From Leptidea sinapis (taxonomy: Eukaryota > Arthropoda > Insecta > Lepidoptera > Pieridae), in NCBI RefSeq assembly GCF_905404315.1, contig NC_066278.1, positions 3,612,001 through 3,676,000 of the forward strand: a stretch of DNA of 64,000 nt. The letters are read 5' to 3'. The notes under the pieces are model-generated. The model saw only the letters and a list, made by a program, of their open reading frames with translations. It did not search any database and was not told the DNA's origin. This document shows, piece after piece, positions 32,786 through 43,409 of the stretch; positions within the stretch are counted from its first letter, which is position 1; each line of letters starts with the position of its first letter. A program made the translations under genes and the position numbers.

Positions 32786-33066
32786 TATGGGACCTGTGTT
32801 AAGTGATCACCGCCGCCCACATTCTCTTGCAACAAACACCAGAGGAATCACAGGAGCGTTGTCAGCCTTTAAGGAAGGTGTACGCGCTTTTCTTGAAGGT
32901 ACCCATGTCGTATCGTCTCGGAAACACCACACAAGGAAGCTCATTCCACAGCTTTACGGTTTTCAAGGAGCTTTCTTCCACGTACTACACGTGGAAGAAA
33001 GCTCCTTGAAAACCGCACTGTGGAGGACTGCCACACATCAAGGTGGTAGGGATGATATCCTAATTT
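32786..33066 (-). mobile_element. LINE-A 3' end with inverted duplication
   Basis: The minus strand carries GATATCATCCCTACCACCTT, CTTCCACGT, then CTGTGGAATGAGCTTCCTTG, CGATACGACATGGGTACCTT and the 3' UTR GTGATCACTTAACACAGG before CCCATAAAAA. Where the ancestor (55278-55330) has only ACGTACTACAAAG, this copy holds an extra, inverted duplicate of the preceding 27 bp. It forms a perfect stem (32957-32983 with 32989-33015). Confidence 0.8.
32957..33015. repeat. Perfect 27-bp inverted repeat with 5-nt loop
   Basis: Left arm 32957-32983 starts CGGTTTTCAAGGAGC. The right arm 32989-33015 is its exact reverse complement, with loop ACTAC. It lies within the LINE-A copy and is absent from the four other LINE-A copies that cover the site. 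Confidence 0.95.
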
Positions 33067-34762
33067 GATATATATTATATAGACTTCGATAGCCCTTTCC
33101 CTTTGACTGGGCGCAAAAAAAAAAAAAAAAATAGATCTTTATAATAATTTGAAGAGAGTGTGTATTTTGTATATTAATATCAGTAATCATGAACTTTGTG
33201 GATGTAAAATTTATTTGTTAAATACTAATATGTCATCTTGATTCTGTTGGACAGTTATAAAGGCGATATGTATCCGAAATTACCGCTGACGAAGTTATAT
33301 GAAAATAATGTTTGTATATAACTGGAACGTGTAACACGATGACATAGTGTGATATAAGTAAAGAAGGTCACATATAAAGAGTTCAATGTATATGTTGGAG
33401 GAACAAAGAATCGGTGTCTCGCTCCATATTTTGCTCTTACAATTAATGAGTGTGCCAGAATTCAGGGAAACCATTAAACGTGAAGACAAAGGACTTGTTC
33501 ATCTCTAATTGAAAGGACACACGGATTATTTGTGTATTTCATCATTTGTACTGAGTATTGTATTAATAACCCTCCGATGCTCGCTCTAGAAACTACCTTT
33601 ACCAGGATTTGTAAACAAACTGTTGACTACAAAGAGGATGTAAATACTACGTAATAAGTAGCGGGACTGCCTAAGTAAAAAATAAATTTAAGTAGTTTAG
33701 TATTAAACGTGCAGTCATTGACATATGTTTGAAATAGTAGTAATTACAGTATGGCGATTGGCGACGAAGTATAACCCGGCTAAGTTTGAAAGCGAACAGT
33801 TGCTTAAAACGTAGTGGATTTCGGATATCTCCGTCTTTTACAAGATTATAGCTGTCATATTCTGTCAATCGATCAATGACTGCACGTGTAATACAATCGA
33901 GTGTATCGCTTTTTTCTCAGAGAGTTTTGCCTAGGCTGGATGTCTGTTTGTCATGACTACCGGTCGCCGATACATATTTTCAGAAATCCGTTATTGAATG
34001 GATTTAAATATAAAATTAGAATCACCTTACGTGTGTATTTACAGTATTATATACAAAAATCAACAGTAATTTATGTATGAATTATAATATTAATGGCCTT
34101 TTAAGTTTCACTCGACTAAAATATAAATACGAATACCTAACAATGGAAGACTAACTTGTCATAATAAGTAAATAGAACATGTCAGCCCGCGGAGTTAATT
34201 CCGTGTTAAATATTCACATCACGATGAGTACGGGTGCTGTGGCAAGTCATAGCTGCGAACCTGTTCCTTGTACTGGCAACATTTTATCTTATACACGTCT
34301 CCTTTATATGGGATATTGTTCTGAATGTAGTAGCCTAAAGAAACCTTGTTCATGAACTAGCGAAGGCCGACCGCCGTAATGAGGCGAGTCATCGTCGCCG
34401 GTCGCTCACGGCGTGGGTTCATGGCAACTCTTATTTTTAAATAAACTTCGCCGAAGAAGGTCAAGGTGTTTGTTTTTGGCGGATGCGCCAGTTCACGACG
34501 CTTGAAGCCGGCGACGTTGCCAACTCTTCAATTTAAAACTTATTTAAGAAGATTTATGAACATATTAATGGACCTGTATATAAGTGAGCAGCTCTCGTAT
34601 TCATTCATGAAATAATGATCAAACGATTTACAATTAAATTAATACAGCTGTGGAATGCTTGATTCACCATTCTTCTAGATGTTCGTTACGATGCTGTCTG
34701 TACCTTCTATTAACAGCTCAAACTGCTTCCATGAAGCCGGCCAAAAATTTGAAAATTTGTTC
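33067..34762. other. unassigned; CpG-containing patch 34350-34530
   Basis: Mostly AT-rich. A patch at 34350-34530 has many CG dinucleotides (GCCGACCGCCGTAATGAGGC, CGTCGCCGGTCGCTCACGGC, GAAGCCGGCGACGTTGCC). No coding frame or copy elsewhere in the window. It could be a regulatory island or an eroded transposon. Confidence 0.35.
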
Positions 34763-35013
34763 ACCAGGCTCATTTGCACGGGATGCCGGCTAGATTATGG
34801 GTTTCTGCCTGCCCTATTTCTGCCGTGAAGCAGAAATGTGTAAGCATTGCTGTGTTTCGGTCTGAAGGGCGCCGTAGCTAGCGAAATTACTGCGCAAATG
34901 AGACTTAACATCTTATGTCCCAAGGTGACGAGAGCAGCTGTAGTGCCGCTCAGAATTTTTGGGTATTTTCAAGAATCCTGAGCGGCACTGCATTGTAATA
35001 GGCAGAGCGTATC
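34763..35013 (+). mobile_element. SINE-A copy 10
   Basis: Starts ACCAGGCTCATTTGCACGGG, has the intact hairpin (AGTGCCGCTCAGAATTTTTG...AATCCTGAGCGGCACT) and stops at GGCAGAGCGTATCC. The 3' tail shared with LINE-A is missing. Confidence 0.75.
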
Positions 35014-35245
35014 CATAACGTTACGTTGACAACGTAAGTACGATTCAATTCAAACAATTTTATTTTATTAAATTGTAAAAAATAAAAAGCAATACACAGA
35101 ATACAGTGTTGCTGCAGTATACGAACCAAGTATATCGAGAAGCTATAAGTTTATAGTATATTCCTACATTATGGAATATAGCTGAGTCTCTTGGTCCTAT
35201 CACTTATATGTCACAGGGGAAATTAATGAGTTACCATCTCTACGA

Positions 35246-35445
35246 GCGGGAGGATGCCGGCTGACTACTGCACGAGTGTGTCTGTCTGAAGGGTGCCATA
35301 GCTGGTGACATTACTGGACTTATGTGACACAACATCTTATGTCTTATTCTCTCATTCTCATCTACAAGTGAGTTGCCTGCAGTGCCTTTCATAATAATGG
35401 GTTTTTCGAGAATCCTGAGTGGAACTGCATTGTCTGTCTCATCAA
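35246..35445 (+). mobile_element. SINE-A copy 11 (diverged)
   Basis: GCGGGAGGATGCCGGCTGAC, TCTGAAGGGTGCCATAGCTG and ATAATGGGTTTTTCGAGAAT CCTGAG show the family order with many changes. Probably the oldest SINE-A copy here. Confidence 0.6.
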
Positions 35446-35524
35446 TTTTTCTCACATTTTTTAATACGAGAGAGACCCTAAGCCCTGCTGTAATATACAA
35501 ACTTGTATCAGCCGCAGAAAATAT

Positions 35525-35925
35525 GGTTACTTATTGAAAAGCGTATTGAAGCCATCTATATCCATCGAAACGGCCCACATTCTAGCGCTCTACAAAGCGC
35601 AGGTCCAGCCACATATTGAGTATTGCTGTCATTTCTGATCTGGTGCACCCCAGTATCAGATAGAAACATTTGACCGCGTGCAATGCAGAGCTGCTCGAAT
35701 TGTCGGTGATCCAGTACTCTGTGAACAACTAGATCACTTGGCGTTGCGTAGAAACTTTCGTTTCTACTGCATTTATGATGGGGAGTGTTCCGAAGAGCTG
35801 TTTCACCTGATTCCTGCCGCCGAATTCCACCTTCCTACGACACGGAACAAATTAGGACACCATCCCCACTATCTGGATGTGTGGCGTTGCTTGGTTTCAA
35901 GGAACTTTCTTCCACGTACCGTTCT
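35525..35925 (+). mobile_element. LINE-A ORF2 C-terminal fragment
   Basis: Frames read ETAHILALYKAQVQPHIEYC, CHF-stop-SGAPQYQ, and from 35660 FDRVQCRAARIVGDPVLCEQ, LDHLALRRN, GECSEELFHLIPAAEFHLPT and NKLGHHPHYLDVWR, up to RNFLPRT. Compared with the family a few residues are missing after LALRR. Stop (TGA) at 35636. The 3' UTR is absent: the copy ends where a SINE-B tail begins. Open from 35678 to beyond the junction, so the frame runs into unrelated DNA. Confidence 0.75.
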
Positions 35926-35936
35926 TATATATACTG

Positions 35937-36036
35937 TTGCTTGCAAGACAACGATATATTTAATAAGATATATTTACTTAATCATACATAAATACAAAAC
36001 ATCCATGACTCGACAACGAACATCCACGATTATCAC
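35937..36036 (-). mobile_element. SINE-B fragment
   Basis: TTGCAAGACAACGATATATT, ATCATACATAAATACAAAAC ATCCATGACTCG matches the SINE-B body. tRNA-derived head and 3' tail are missing. Confidence 0.55.
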
Positions 36037-36060
36037 AAAAATGTATCTTACTAGGCAGTG

Positions 36061-36105
36061 CTACACCACGGGGCTGTATGGCTCCTCCAATTCGGTTCCC
36101 GTGGT
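36061..36105. repeat. Small inverted repeat
   Basis: ACACCACGGG at 36062-36071 pairs with CCCGTGGTGT near 36097-36106, with a 25-nt loop. No run of T follows that would suggest a terminator. Confidence 0.5.
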
Positions 36106-36166
36106 GTTTTTCTACAGACACACAAGTCTTCCATGACGAGTGTATTATTGCAGTCTGTAACATAGA

Positions 36167-36471
36167 TTTTTTTTAATAAAAATAAGGGATGAGACGAGCA
36201 GGACGTTGAGCTGAGAATTGATGCAATCTGCCCATTAGAATGCAGTGCCGCTCGGGATTCTTGAAAAACCCAAAAATTCTAAACGGCCCTACAATTGCGC
36301 TCGTCACCTTGAGACATGAGATGTTAAGTCTCATTTGCCCAGTAAGTACACTAATTACGGCGCCCTTCAGACAAAAACACAGTAATGTTTACACATTACT
36401 GCTTCACTGCAGAAATAAGCGCCGTTGTGGTACCCATTATCAAGACGGCGTCCTGTGCAAAGGAGTCCTGG
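36167..36471 (-). mobile_element. SINE-A copy 12 (near full length)
   Basis: T-run with AATAAAAATAAGGGATGAGA to GTGCAAAGGAGTCCTGG. The hairpin's right arm is changed to CTAAACGGCCCT, weakening the stem. Confidence 0.8.
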
Positions 36472-36584
36472 TAAAAGTCTGATTGAATTACAGCACGTTT
36501 ACTTCATGGATGTCTACAAGCACTTGGTATAACGCCTCCTTTAAATGGTGTTATTTATATATTTTGTCCCTTGTAATAGTTATT

Positions 36585-37215
36585 TATGCAACTGTTGTGT
36601 AATAAGTGTTTTAATACCTTATTATCAACAGTTGCATACAAGACTTTATCTACACCCAGAATCCCCTATGAATCCTCCAAAAGATTCTGAAACACTTAGC
36701 TTACTGCTAACATTAAAACACCAGTCCTAGTAGTAACCTAATACCATTCATTACTGATTATATACAAATAAAATAAGTATTATTATTTCTTTTAGTAGTA
36801 ATTTATATTTTGGATGGTGCAATAATTAAAATTCACTCGAATATATTATAATGTTCTTTTGCAGCGTTAAATATGAATCGCTCATTTTTTGTAAACAAAA
36901 CATTAAAAATGGCGGGGATTCGAATAACCTACGTTTTTTACGGCGCGCGACTTCTGGTAGTGTGGAACGCGCGTAAACGAAAATGTTCTTTTTTTGAAAT
37001 TCATACAGATACCACACATCGAGCAATAAGAATGTGGCTGTCTGTTGAAACTCTTTGCGCATGAAGGGATCGAAAAAAAAACATAGGAGTGTTGTTATGA
37101 AATTCAGTACAACATTACAACACTCGTTTGGATGATGTAATGGTTATTAGAACATTGAGTGTTTTAATGTTGGTAATAAGCCAACTGTTTCAGAATCTTT
37201 AATAGAGGATTTAAA
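36585..37215. mobile_element. Element with imperfect inverted ends and GC-rich core
   Basis: GATTCTGAAACACTTAGCTT ...TAACATTAAAACAC near 36683-36720 is mirrored by the reverse complement of 37143-37198 (GTGTTTTAATGTTGGTAATA AGCCAACTGTTTCAGAATC). The core at 36900-36990 has CpG-rich text (TACGGCGCGCGACTTCTGGT). A 63-codon frame inside (36873-37061) has no known motif. Probably a non-autonomous DNA element. The outer boundaries are uncertain. Confidence 0.4.
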
Positions 37216-37375
37216 GTTGTTTTAAGCATGTATAAAGTATTCATTGAAGCAATTGAATTAGCATTTCATGAAGAAGCGAGTGGCGCGCCGTCCTTAGAAT
37301 AAGGATGTTGTAGAAGCGTCACGCTTCGACCAAACCAACCAAATACGAGTACAACAAAGCAACTATATATTATTA

Positions 37376-37680
37376 CTAGCTGACCCAGCAAACGTTGTAT
37401 TGCCGATATTAAAATCGCGATACAAAAGTAACTGTTGATCGTAGATGGGTGAAAATTTTAAGTTGTATGTACTTTTTAATGCTGACTCATAATCAAACAA
37501 ATTTAAAAAAAAATGTCAAAGAAATAAAAAATAAATTCGTGTGGTGGTCCCTTAACATTTAGGGGGATGAAAAATAGATGTTGTCCGATTCTCAGACCTA
37601 CCCAATATGCACTCAAAATTTCATGAGAATCGGTCAAGATTATTTCTCATAAGTGTAATTTTTTGTCGGGACGCCATTGA
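37376..37680 (+). repeat. R-family repeat
   Basis: CTAGCTGACCCAGCAAACGT TGTATTGCC, AAAATCGCGATACAAAAGTA, GATGAAAAATAGATGTTGTC CGATTCTCAGACC and AAATTTCATGAGAATCGGTC. Same order as 40400-40700. Confidence 0.65.
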
Positions 37681-38430
37681 TTGAAACATTATTGTAAAGA
37701 TTGTTTGCCGCTACTGAAGAAGAATAGACATTTTTTTTTTAATTTTCCAAAAAAAAATTAATAAAATTTTAACAAAAAAAAGTGTGTGCTTGTAGTCTTT
37801 AAGCGCGATTGAAGTAAAACTATAATTATAAATAATATTTAACTTTTCATCATTTCATTTAATTGATAATTATTACGTTTTGTATTGTGTATAAAATTCA
37901 TTAATACCACTCAGCTTTTAAAAAAAATGCCACTAAATAAAATAATTGCGAATAAGAAATTGAAGGTTATATTATTAGCACATAGCAATATAAGGTTGTT
38001 ATTGACTTTTTACGTCACACACAAAACGTTAGAAAATTTCTGAAATGATTTCTTGATTACAATTATAGTTACTGTTAAATAATTAAAAATTACTGAGTAA
38101 TTTGAAACAATTTTTAAATCAATTCAATTTTTAATTGTTAAAAACATTGTTAAGTAAAGTAACGTAAAAGAAACGCTCAGTTACTTCCGTTAGAAGAAAT
38201 ATCTGAGTCACGTTTCACCCTCAATTCATGCCTAAAGAAGTTTTACTTCAATATGTTGACAGTAACTGCATAATAACTGCAAAACATATTAATTAGACTT
38301 GTCTCATAAATTGCAGTATCTCGTATTATAACATTGTAACAAGGAGTTCTTATATATAATAAGAACTCAATGTCATGCGGTATTATGTCGTATTTACATC
38401 CTCTTTGATGCGGTAGACCGTAAAGATTAA
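37681..38430. other. unassigned AT-rich sequence
   Basis: Very AT-rich with A-runs. Nothing recognised. Confidence 0.35.
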
Positions 38431-38570
38431 CCCCCTTATTCATAATGGTCCGCTAACTTTAAACAGCCGCTAAGGATTGTTTTTTATCATTCTGACTTAG
38501 GTCAATGGAAGAAGACAGAGTGAGAATTAGCAATGCTTTAAGTTAGCAGACTATTGTGAATAAGGGTGTT
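38431..38570 (+). mobile_element. MITE-H copy 1
   Basis: About 138 bp. The left end CCCCCTTATTCATAATGGTC CGCTAACTT is mirrored by the right end AAGTTAGCAGACTATTGTGA ATAAGGG. TAA precedes the left end and TAA follows shortly after the right end. An inverted copy with clean TAA flanks is at 60978-61115. Confidence 0.75.
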
Positions 38571-39324
38571 TAAATATAATTTAAATAGGCTGAAGTGACG
38601 CGAAGAAGAACACGAAAGAAGAGATAGAATAGATGATGAAGTGAGATAGGAACGGTCGTCACGTAGTGTTTCAATTCTCTTTGCGGTCCGCTTTCGGCCT
38701 AAAATAATGATCAATAAGTATGTAATGAAAATGGTCTTTGTTTGAGGCTCTTTCACGCCTAAACCACTGATCGTATCGACATGAAACTACCACCATTCGA
38801 TGCGAAATATATCCTAGATAGTTTATGGCTACTTATTTTTTTATTGTAATTGTAATAAGACGAATAAAATTTAATTTATTGCCTTTTAAAATTCGCCCAG
38901 CAGGAACGGCTTGTGATTAATACGACTAAAGTAAGATAAGAAAGAATAAAGTAATAGATCAATGACTATTGTTTGATTGTGCAACGATCCAGCGAGTGAG
39001 GGGAGGACTCACGCGTTACAATATGTATCAATTTATCTGAAAGAGTTTTTATTTATTTATTTATTTCCCGCTCGTGATACATTTGGGCTTGTGAGACTTT
39101 CCCTGGTATCACTTGTGTCTCTAAAGCGGACCTCTGACCCTCACCTGACTTTCTTCCCTCGTCACTCATGACAATTCTTATAAAGCCACCGCCACTTAAT
39201 CCATATTGTTACACTGCGGTACTCGTCTGTTTGTTCTATAGGTTGGTTACGGACAGGTACGTAAAAGAAATTATAAAAAAATAAATGTTAAGTATGTTTA
39301 TTCTCAGAATTCATATTTTTTTGG
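38571..39324. other. unassigned
   Basis: A short (TTTA)n tract lies at 39047-39066. No gene recognised. Confidence 0.35.
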
Positions 39325-39637
39325 TTTTTTTTTATGATAGTAAGGGACGAGACGAGCAGGACGTTCAGGTGATGGTAATTGATACGCCATACCCATTACA
39401 ATGCAGTGCCGCTCAGGATTCTCAAAAAACCCAAAAATTCTGAGCGGCACTACAATTGCGCTCGTCACCTTGCGACATAAGATGTTAAGCCTCATTTGCC
39501 CAGTAATTTCACTAGCTACGGCGCCCTTCAGACCGAAACACAGTAATGCTTAGACATAACTGCTTCACGGCAGAAATAGGCGCCGTTGTGGTACCCATAA
39601 TCTAGCCGGCTTCCTGTGCAAAGGAGCCTCCCACTGG
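39325..39637 (-). mobile_element. SINE-A copy 13 (full length, least diverged)
   Basis: It runs from the T-run with ATGATAGTAAGGGACGAGAC to AGGAGCCTCCCACTGG. The hairpin is intact: AGTGCCGCTCAGGATTCTCA...AATTCTGAGCGGCACT. It is a good reference copy for the family. Confidence 0.85.
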
Positions 39638-39894
39638 TTGCTTAATTAGTGATTATGAAGCTTGAAATAAGAAAGAGCCGTAACAGGTCGGAGGATATAA
39701 TAATACCAAGACTAACATAATATTATAAAAGAATCCTGCTAAGTGATTGATCGATTGATTGATTCACAATTTATAATTAAATAAATTGAATCATTTAATA
39801 AATAAAGTTTTCGCTTTAGTTGTAATGTTACCCTAAGGGTCCAGATAAAAACGTCGAGACGCTGACCCAGGCTCACCAGCGATAGAGCTCCGAA

Positions 39895-40290
39895 ACGACC
39901 AAACCGATTTGTATAGAATTTTGTGTGCATATCGGATAGATCTGAGAATGAGAATCGGATAACATCTATTTTTCATAACCCTTAATGATAAAGGTAATGC
40001 CCCTAATATTTTTTTTTCTTTTGTTTGACTATTTTTTTATTTTAATTATATTATGATTCAGCATTAAAAAATACACACAACTTTTATTTTTATTTAAAAT
40101 TATTCTGTTCCATCCGCAGATCCGCAATAGGGTTGCAAGATGGCAATCGAATACACAGTTTTATGTACGATATATTTGTTAGGTCTGAGAATCGGTCGTC
40201 ATCTATGTTTTATACCCCAAAATTTGTTTTGTATTGAATTTTTTTATTACTTTAATTGGCAATACAACGTTTGCTGGGTCAGCTAGTAAT
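39895..40290 (-). repeat. R-family repeat, left arm of inverted pair
   Basis: It ends on the plus strand with GCAATACAACGTTTGCTGGG TCAGCTAG, the inverted family start. It contains AGGTCTGAGAATCGGTCGTC ATCTATG. It forms an inverted pair with 40385-40710. Confidence 0.7.
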
Positions 40291-40384
40291 ATATATAAAT
40301 CCAATGTTTATTTCAAGTGAACTCCTAAACTAATGAACGGATTTTAATGGAGTGCAGTCTTCAAATTCAATAGTTAATAGTGCA

Positions 40385-40710
40385 ATATTCAATAGTTAAA
40401 AATTTTGGGCTAAGTATAAAAAATAGATGACGACCGATTCTCAGACATACCAAATATATCGTACATAAAATTTATCGTACTACAATTATTGTATTCGAAT
40501 GCCATCTTGCAACCCTACTGCGGATCTGTAGATGGAACAGAATAATATAAAAATCGCGATACAAAAATAGGTGTTGATTTTTTATTTTGTAAAAATAAAA
40601 AAAATGTCAAAAAAATAAAAAGTATTTAGCCCATTCTCAGACCTATCCGATATGCACACAAAATTTAATATAAAACGGTTTAGCCCACGACACGAGAATT
40701 TAATATATTA
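40385..40710 (+). repeat. R-family repeat, right arm of inverted pair
   Basis: TAAAAAATAGATGACGACCG ATTCTCAGAC and GCCATCTTGCAACCCTACTG CGGATCTG match the inverted 39895-40290 copy. The family start is missing. An unrelated RTE-type tail (ACAACGTCTATCGGGCCAGA) follows at 40735-40790. Confidence 0.65.
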
Positions 40711-40849
40711 GACAGTATTTATTTATTATGTACAGAACAACGTCTATCGGGCCAGATAGTCATCATATATTTCACACTCATGCAGACATCGGTATGATCC
40801 TGTAACAATTTATATAGTCTGTGACACGGACGGACCACTAGAGTGTCCC

Positions 40850-41241
40850 TCGAATGGAGTGGTGCTTTTACAACAGGATCCCAGAAAATGTTCAAAACAA
40901 AAGTATTGCGTTATTCAAAAGAATTGTTAAAAAAACGTTTGTGTGGTAAAGATTACTATAACATAAATTACTTTCTTAATGATACCACAGATTGGGAATT
41001 GAGCGACCGCCCTCAGGCTATTAAATAATAAGTTTATTTGTTACTTTGTAAATGTTACTTTAATTGTAAAACATTATTTTGATGAATAAATAAAAGCCCG
41101 CTGAGTTTGTTGCGCCCATTCTTCTCAGGCTTGAGGCATTCATTTTGGAATGAGTGGTAGTTTTTTGACTTTCAATAAGTGATGTCACATCCTATTTTGA
41201 AAAAAAATATTTGAATTTGAATTTGAATTTGAATTTGAATT
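40850..41241 (+). mobile_element. LINE-B ORF2 C-terminus and 3' end
   Basis: Frame 1: CFYNRIPENVQNKSIALFKR, IVKK. After a run of seven A's at 40929-40935 the frame shifts to KRLCGKDYYNINYFLNDTTD, WELSDRPQAIK and a stop at 41026. Copies at 59270 and 62855 have six A's and stay in frame, so one inserted A caused the shift. The 3' UTR has GCCCGCTGAGTTTGTTGCGC and the copy ends in (GAATTT)5. Confidence 0.8.
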
Positions 41242-41306
41242 TACCAAATCAAGTGTGATAATAAAACATTAAAATGGTATTAAATAAAAATGTCACGGAC
41301 ATCCAT

Positions 41307-42310
41307 AGAGCCGCATATCCGCCAACAAGTTTGGACTGCAAATACATTAATATTAACATCTCCGCGCGTTGCCTCACCAAACAGATTCAATCTGTAAATA
41401 CGCTGATCTTGTTTAAATAATCCTTGAGTTATCTTGTCGTTTGGATATGTTTCATTTTCGCAATCCTACGAAACAATGTGAAACACTGGGTACCAATCGT
41501 GGGCGCGTATGATCAACTGAGGTTGGCCATAGGTAGAATAATTTATATCATTTATTAGAGGATAATAATGACCTCTTTTACCGTTAGCACTTACTATAGT
41601 TTAATTTTGTTATCTGACATTTACGTAACATTTTAACTTTACATTTGACATTGTTACGTAGAAGATAGGCACGATTTACGAATAAGGCGTAATTTTGCGG
41701 AAATCCATAATTATCCAAATGTTTTGAGTTTTCTTGAGATTTAATTCCGCTAATATTTTTTTATACCCTCGTTGCATGAGTTGGCGCACTGTGATTGGTC
41801 CGCTGTTATGACGTATTAACCCCGGAAGAGATATGTAACGATGGTGAAGAGACCAAATTAGTTAGTTCATGTAACAATGTGTAAACATGTTATTTTTGTG
41901 TTTTATTATTTCTAATTGTTCCAACACATATAAGTGGAATTATTTTTCACATGCATATAAAATATTAAAATTATTACTATTTCCGAGTGAGTGACCGTGA
42001 GTGAGTGTCGAATTGTTTGAAGACAAATATTGACGGAATTAACACTCAAGCAAACACACAACATTTTTAATTTGATTTATTCATGAATAAATAATAATTT
42101 ATGTTCGATGCTATCTTTATTGGTATTTGTTCAAGCTCTCTACACTTCTTCTTTAGATCCAGATCCAGAATTTCTCACTCTCCCTGGTGTGTCATGTTCT
42201 TCTGGCATGCCACAACCCTGGCGGTCGTCACTATATTATATTCTGAATAAGAGTGGTCATCGGAGGACCGGTCACCAACGAAAGCCGATCACGGTTCATG
42301 AAATCAAAAG
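41307..42310 (+). repeat. Tandem duplication, unit 1 (1,004 bp)
   Basis: Unit 1 starts AGAGCCGCATATCCGCC and ends ACGGTTCATG followed by AAATCAAAAG. Unit 2 follows head-to-tail at an offset of exactly 1,004. By eye the units differ at only two bases (41669 G/C and 41684 A/T) plus an 11-bp deletion at the unit-1 end. A 97-codon frame (42108-42401) crosses the junction and is a by-product of the duplication. It has no recognisable domain. Confidence 0.95.
41686..42070 (+). mobile_element. MITE-G copy inside unit 1
   Basis: The left end GGCGTAATTTTGCGGAAATC CATAATTATCC with AATTCCGCTAATATTTT is mirrored at the right by AAATATTGACGGAATTAACA CTCAAGCAAACACACAACAT. This gives imperfect inverted ends of about 50 bp. 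The interior is unlike the copies at 23091 and 56325 (GTTGCATGAGTTGGCGCACT GTGATTGG), so it is either a different subfamily or a solo-end pair around other DNA. Confidence 0.6.
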
Positions 42311-43315
42311 AGAGCCGCATATCCGCCAACAAGTTTGGACTGCAAATACATTAATATTAACATCTCCGCGCGTTGCCTCACCAAACAGATTCAATCTGTA
42401 AATACGCTGATCTTGTTTAAATAATCCTTGAGTTATCTTGTCGTTTGGATATGTTTCATTTTCGCAATCCTACGAAACAATGTGAAACACTGGGTACCAA
42501 TCGTGGGCGCGTATGATCAACTGAGGTTGGCCATAGGTAGAATAATTTATATCATTTATTAGAGGATAATAATGACCTCTTTTACCGTTAGCACTTACTA
42601 TAGTTTAATTTTGTTATCTGACATTTACGTAACATTTTAACTTTACATTTGACATTGTTACGTAGAAGATAGCCACGATTTACGAATTAGGCGTAATTTT
42701 GCGGAAATCCATAATTATCCAAATGTTTTGAGTTTTCTTGAGATTTAATTCCGCTAATATTTTTTTATACCCTCGTTGCATGAGTTGGCGCACTGTGATT
42801 GGTCCGCTGTTATGACGTATTAACCCCGGAAGAGATATGTAACGATGGTGAAGAGACCAAATTAGTTAGTTCATGTAACAATGTGTAAACATGTTATTTT
42901 TGTGTTTTATTATTTCTAATTGTTCCAACACATATAAGTGGAATTATTTTTCACATGCATATAAAATATTAAAATTATTACTATTTCCGAGTGAGTGACC
43001 GTGAGTGAGTGTCGAATTGTTTGAAGACAAATATTGACGGAATTAACACTCAAGCAAACACACAACATTTTTAATTTGATTTATTCATGAATAAATAATA
43101 ATTTATGTTCGATGCTATCTTTATTGGTATTTGTTCAAGCTCTCTACACTTCTTCTTTAGATCCAGATCCAGAATTTCTCACTCTCCCTGGTGTGTCATG
43201 TTCTTCTGGCATGCCACAACCCTGGCGGTCGTCACTATATTATATTCTGAATAAGAGTGGTCATCGGAGGACCGGTCACCAACGAAAGCCGATCACGGTT
43301 CATGGAGCACCAGAG
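42311..43315 (+). repeat. Tandem duplication, unit 2
   Basis: Same content as 41307-42310. It extends past ACGGTTCATG into GAGCACCAGAGAAATCAAAA TG. This retains the 11 bp (GAGCACCAGAG) lost in unit 1, so unit 2 marks the ancestral right edge. Confidence 0.95.
42690..43074 (+). mobile_element. MITE-G copy inside unit 2
   Basis: The duplicate of 41686-42070 carried along by the tandem duplication, not an independent insertion. Confidence 0.6.
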
Positions 43316-43409
43316 AAATCAAAATGATTGTGATTCATAACAGCGTGGGGTGACATAATATGTGTCATACATATGACATGGGTACATTGAATTATAGCTA
43401 TTTTAATAC

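Noticed and set aside
36061..36105. Hairpin as a transcription terminator
   Set aside because: Long loop, no T-run, and eukaryotic context.
35678..36136. 152-codon open frame as a host gene
   Set aside because: The first about 80 codons are LINE-A C-terminus. The rest runs into SINE-B and unrelated DNA.
42108..42401. 97-codon open frame over the duplication junction, and its 71-codon counterpart at 43112
   Set aside because: It exists because two duplicated units are joined. No domain, and the two versions differ only by junction sequence.
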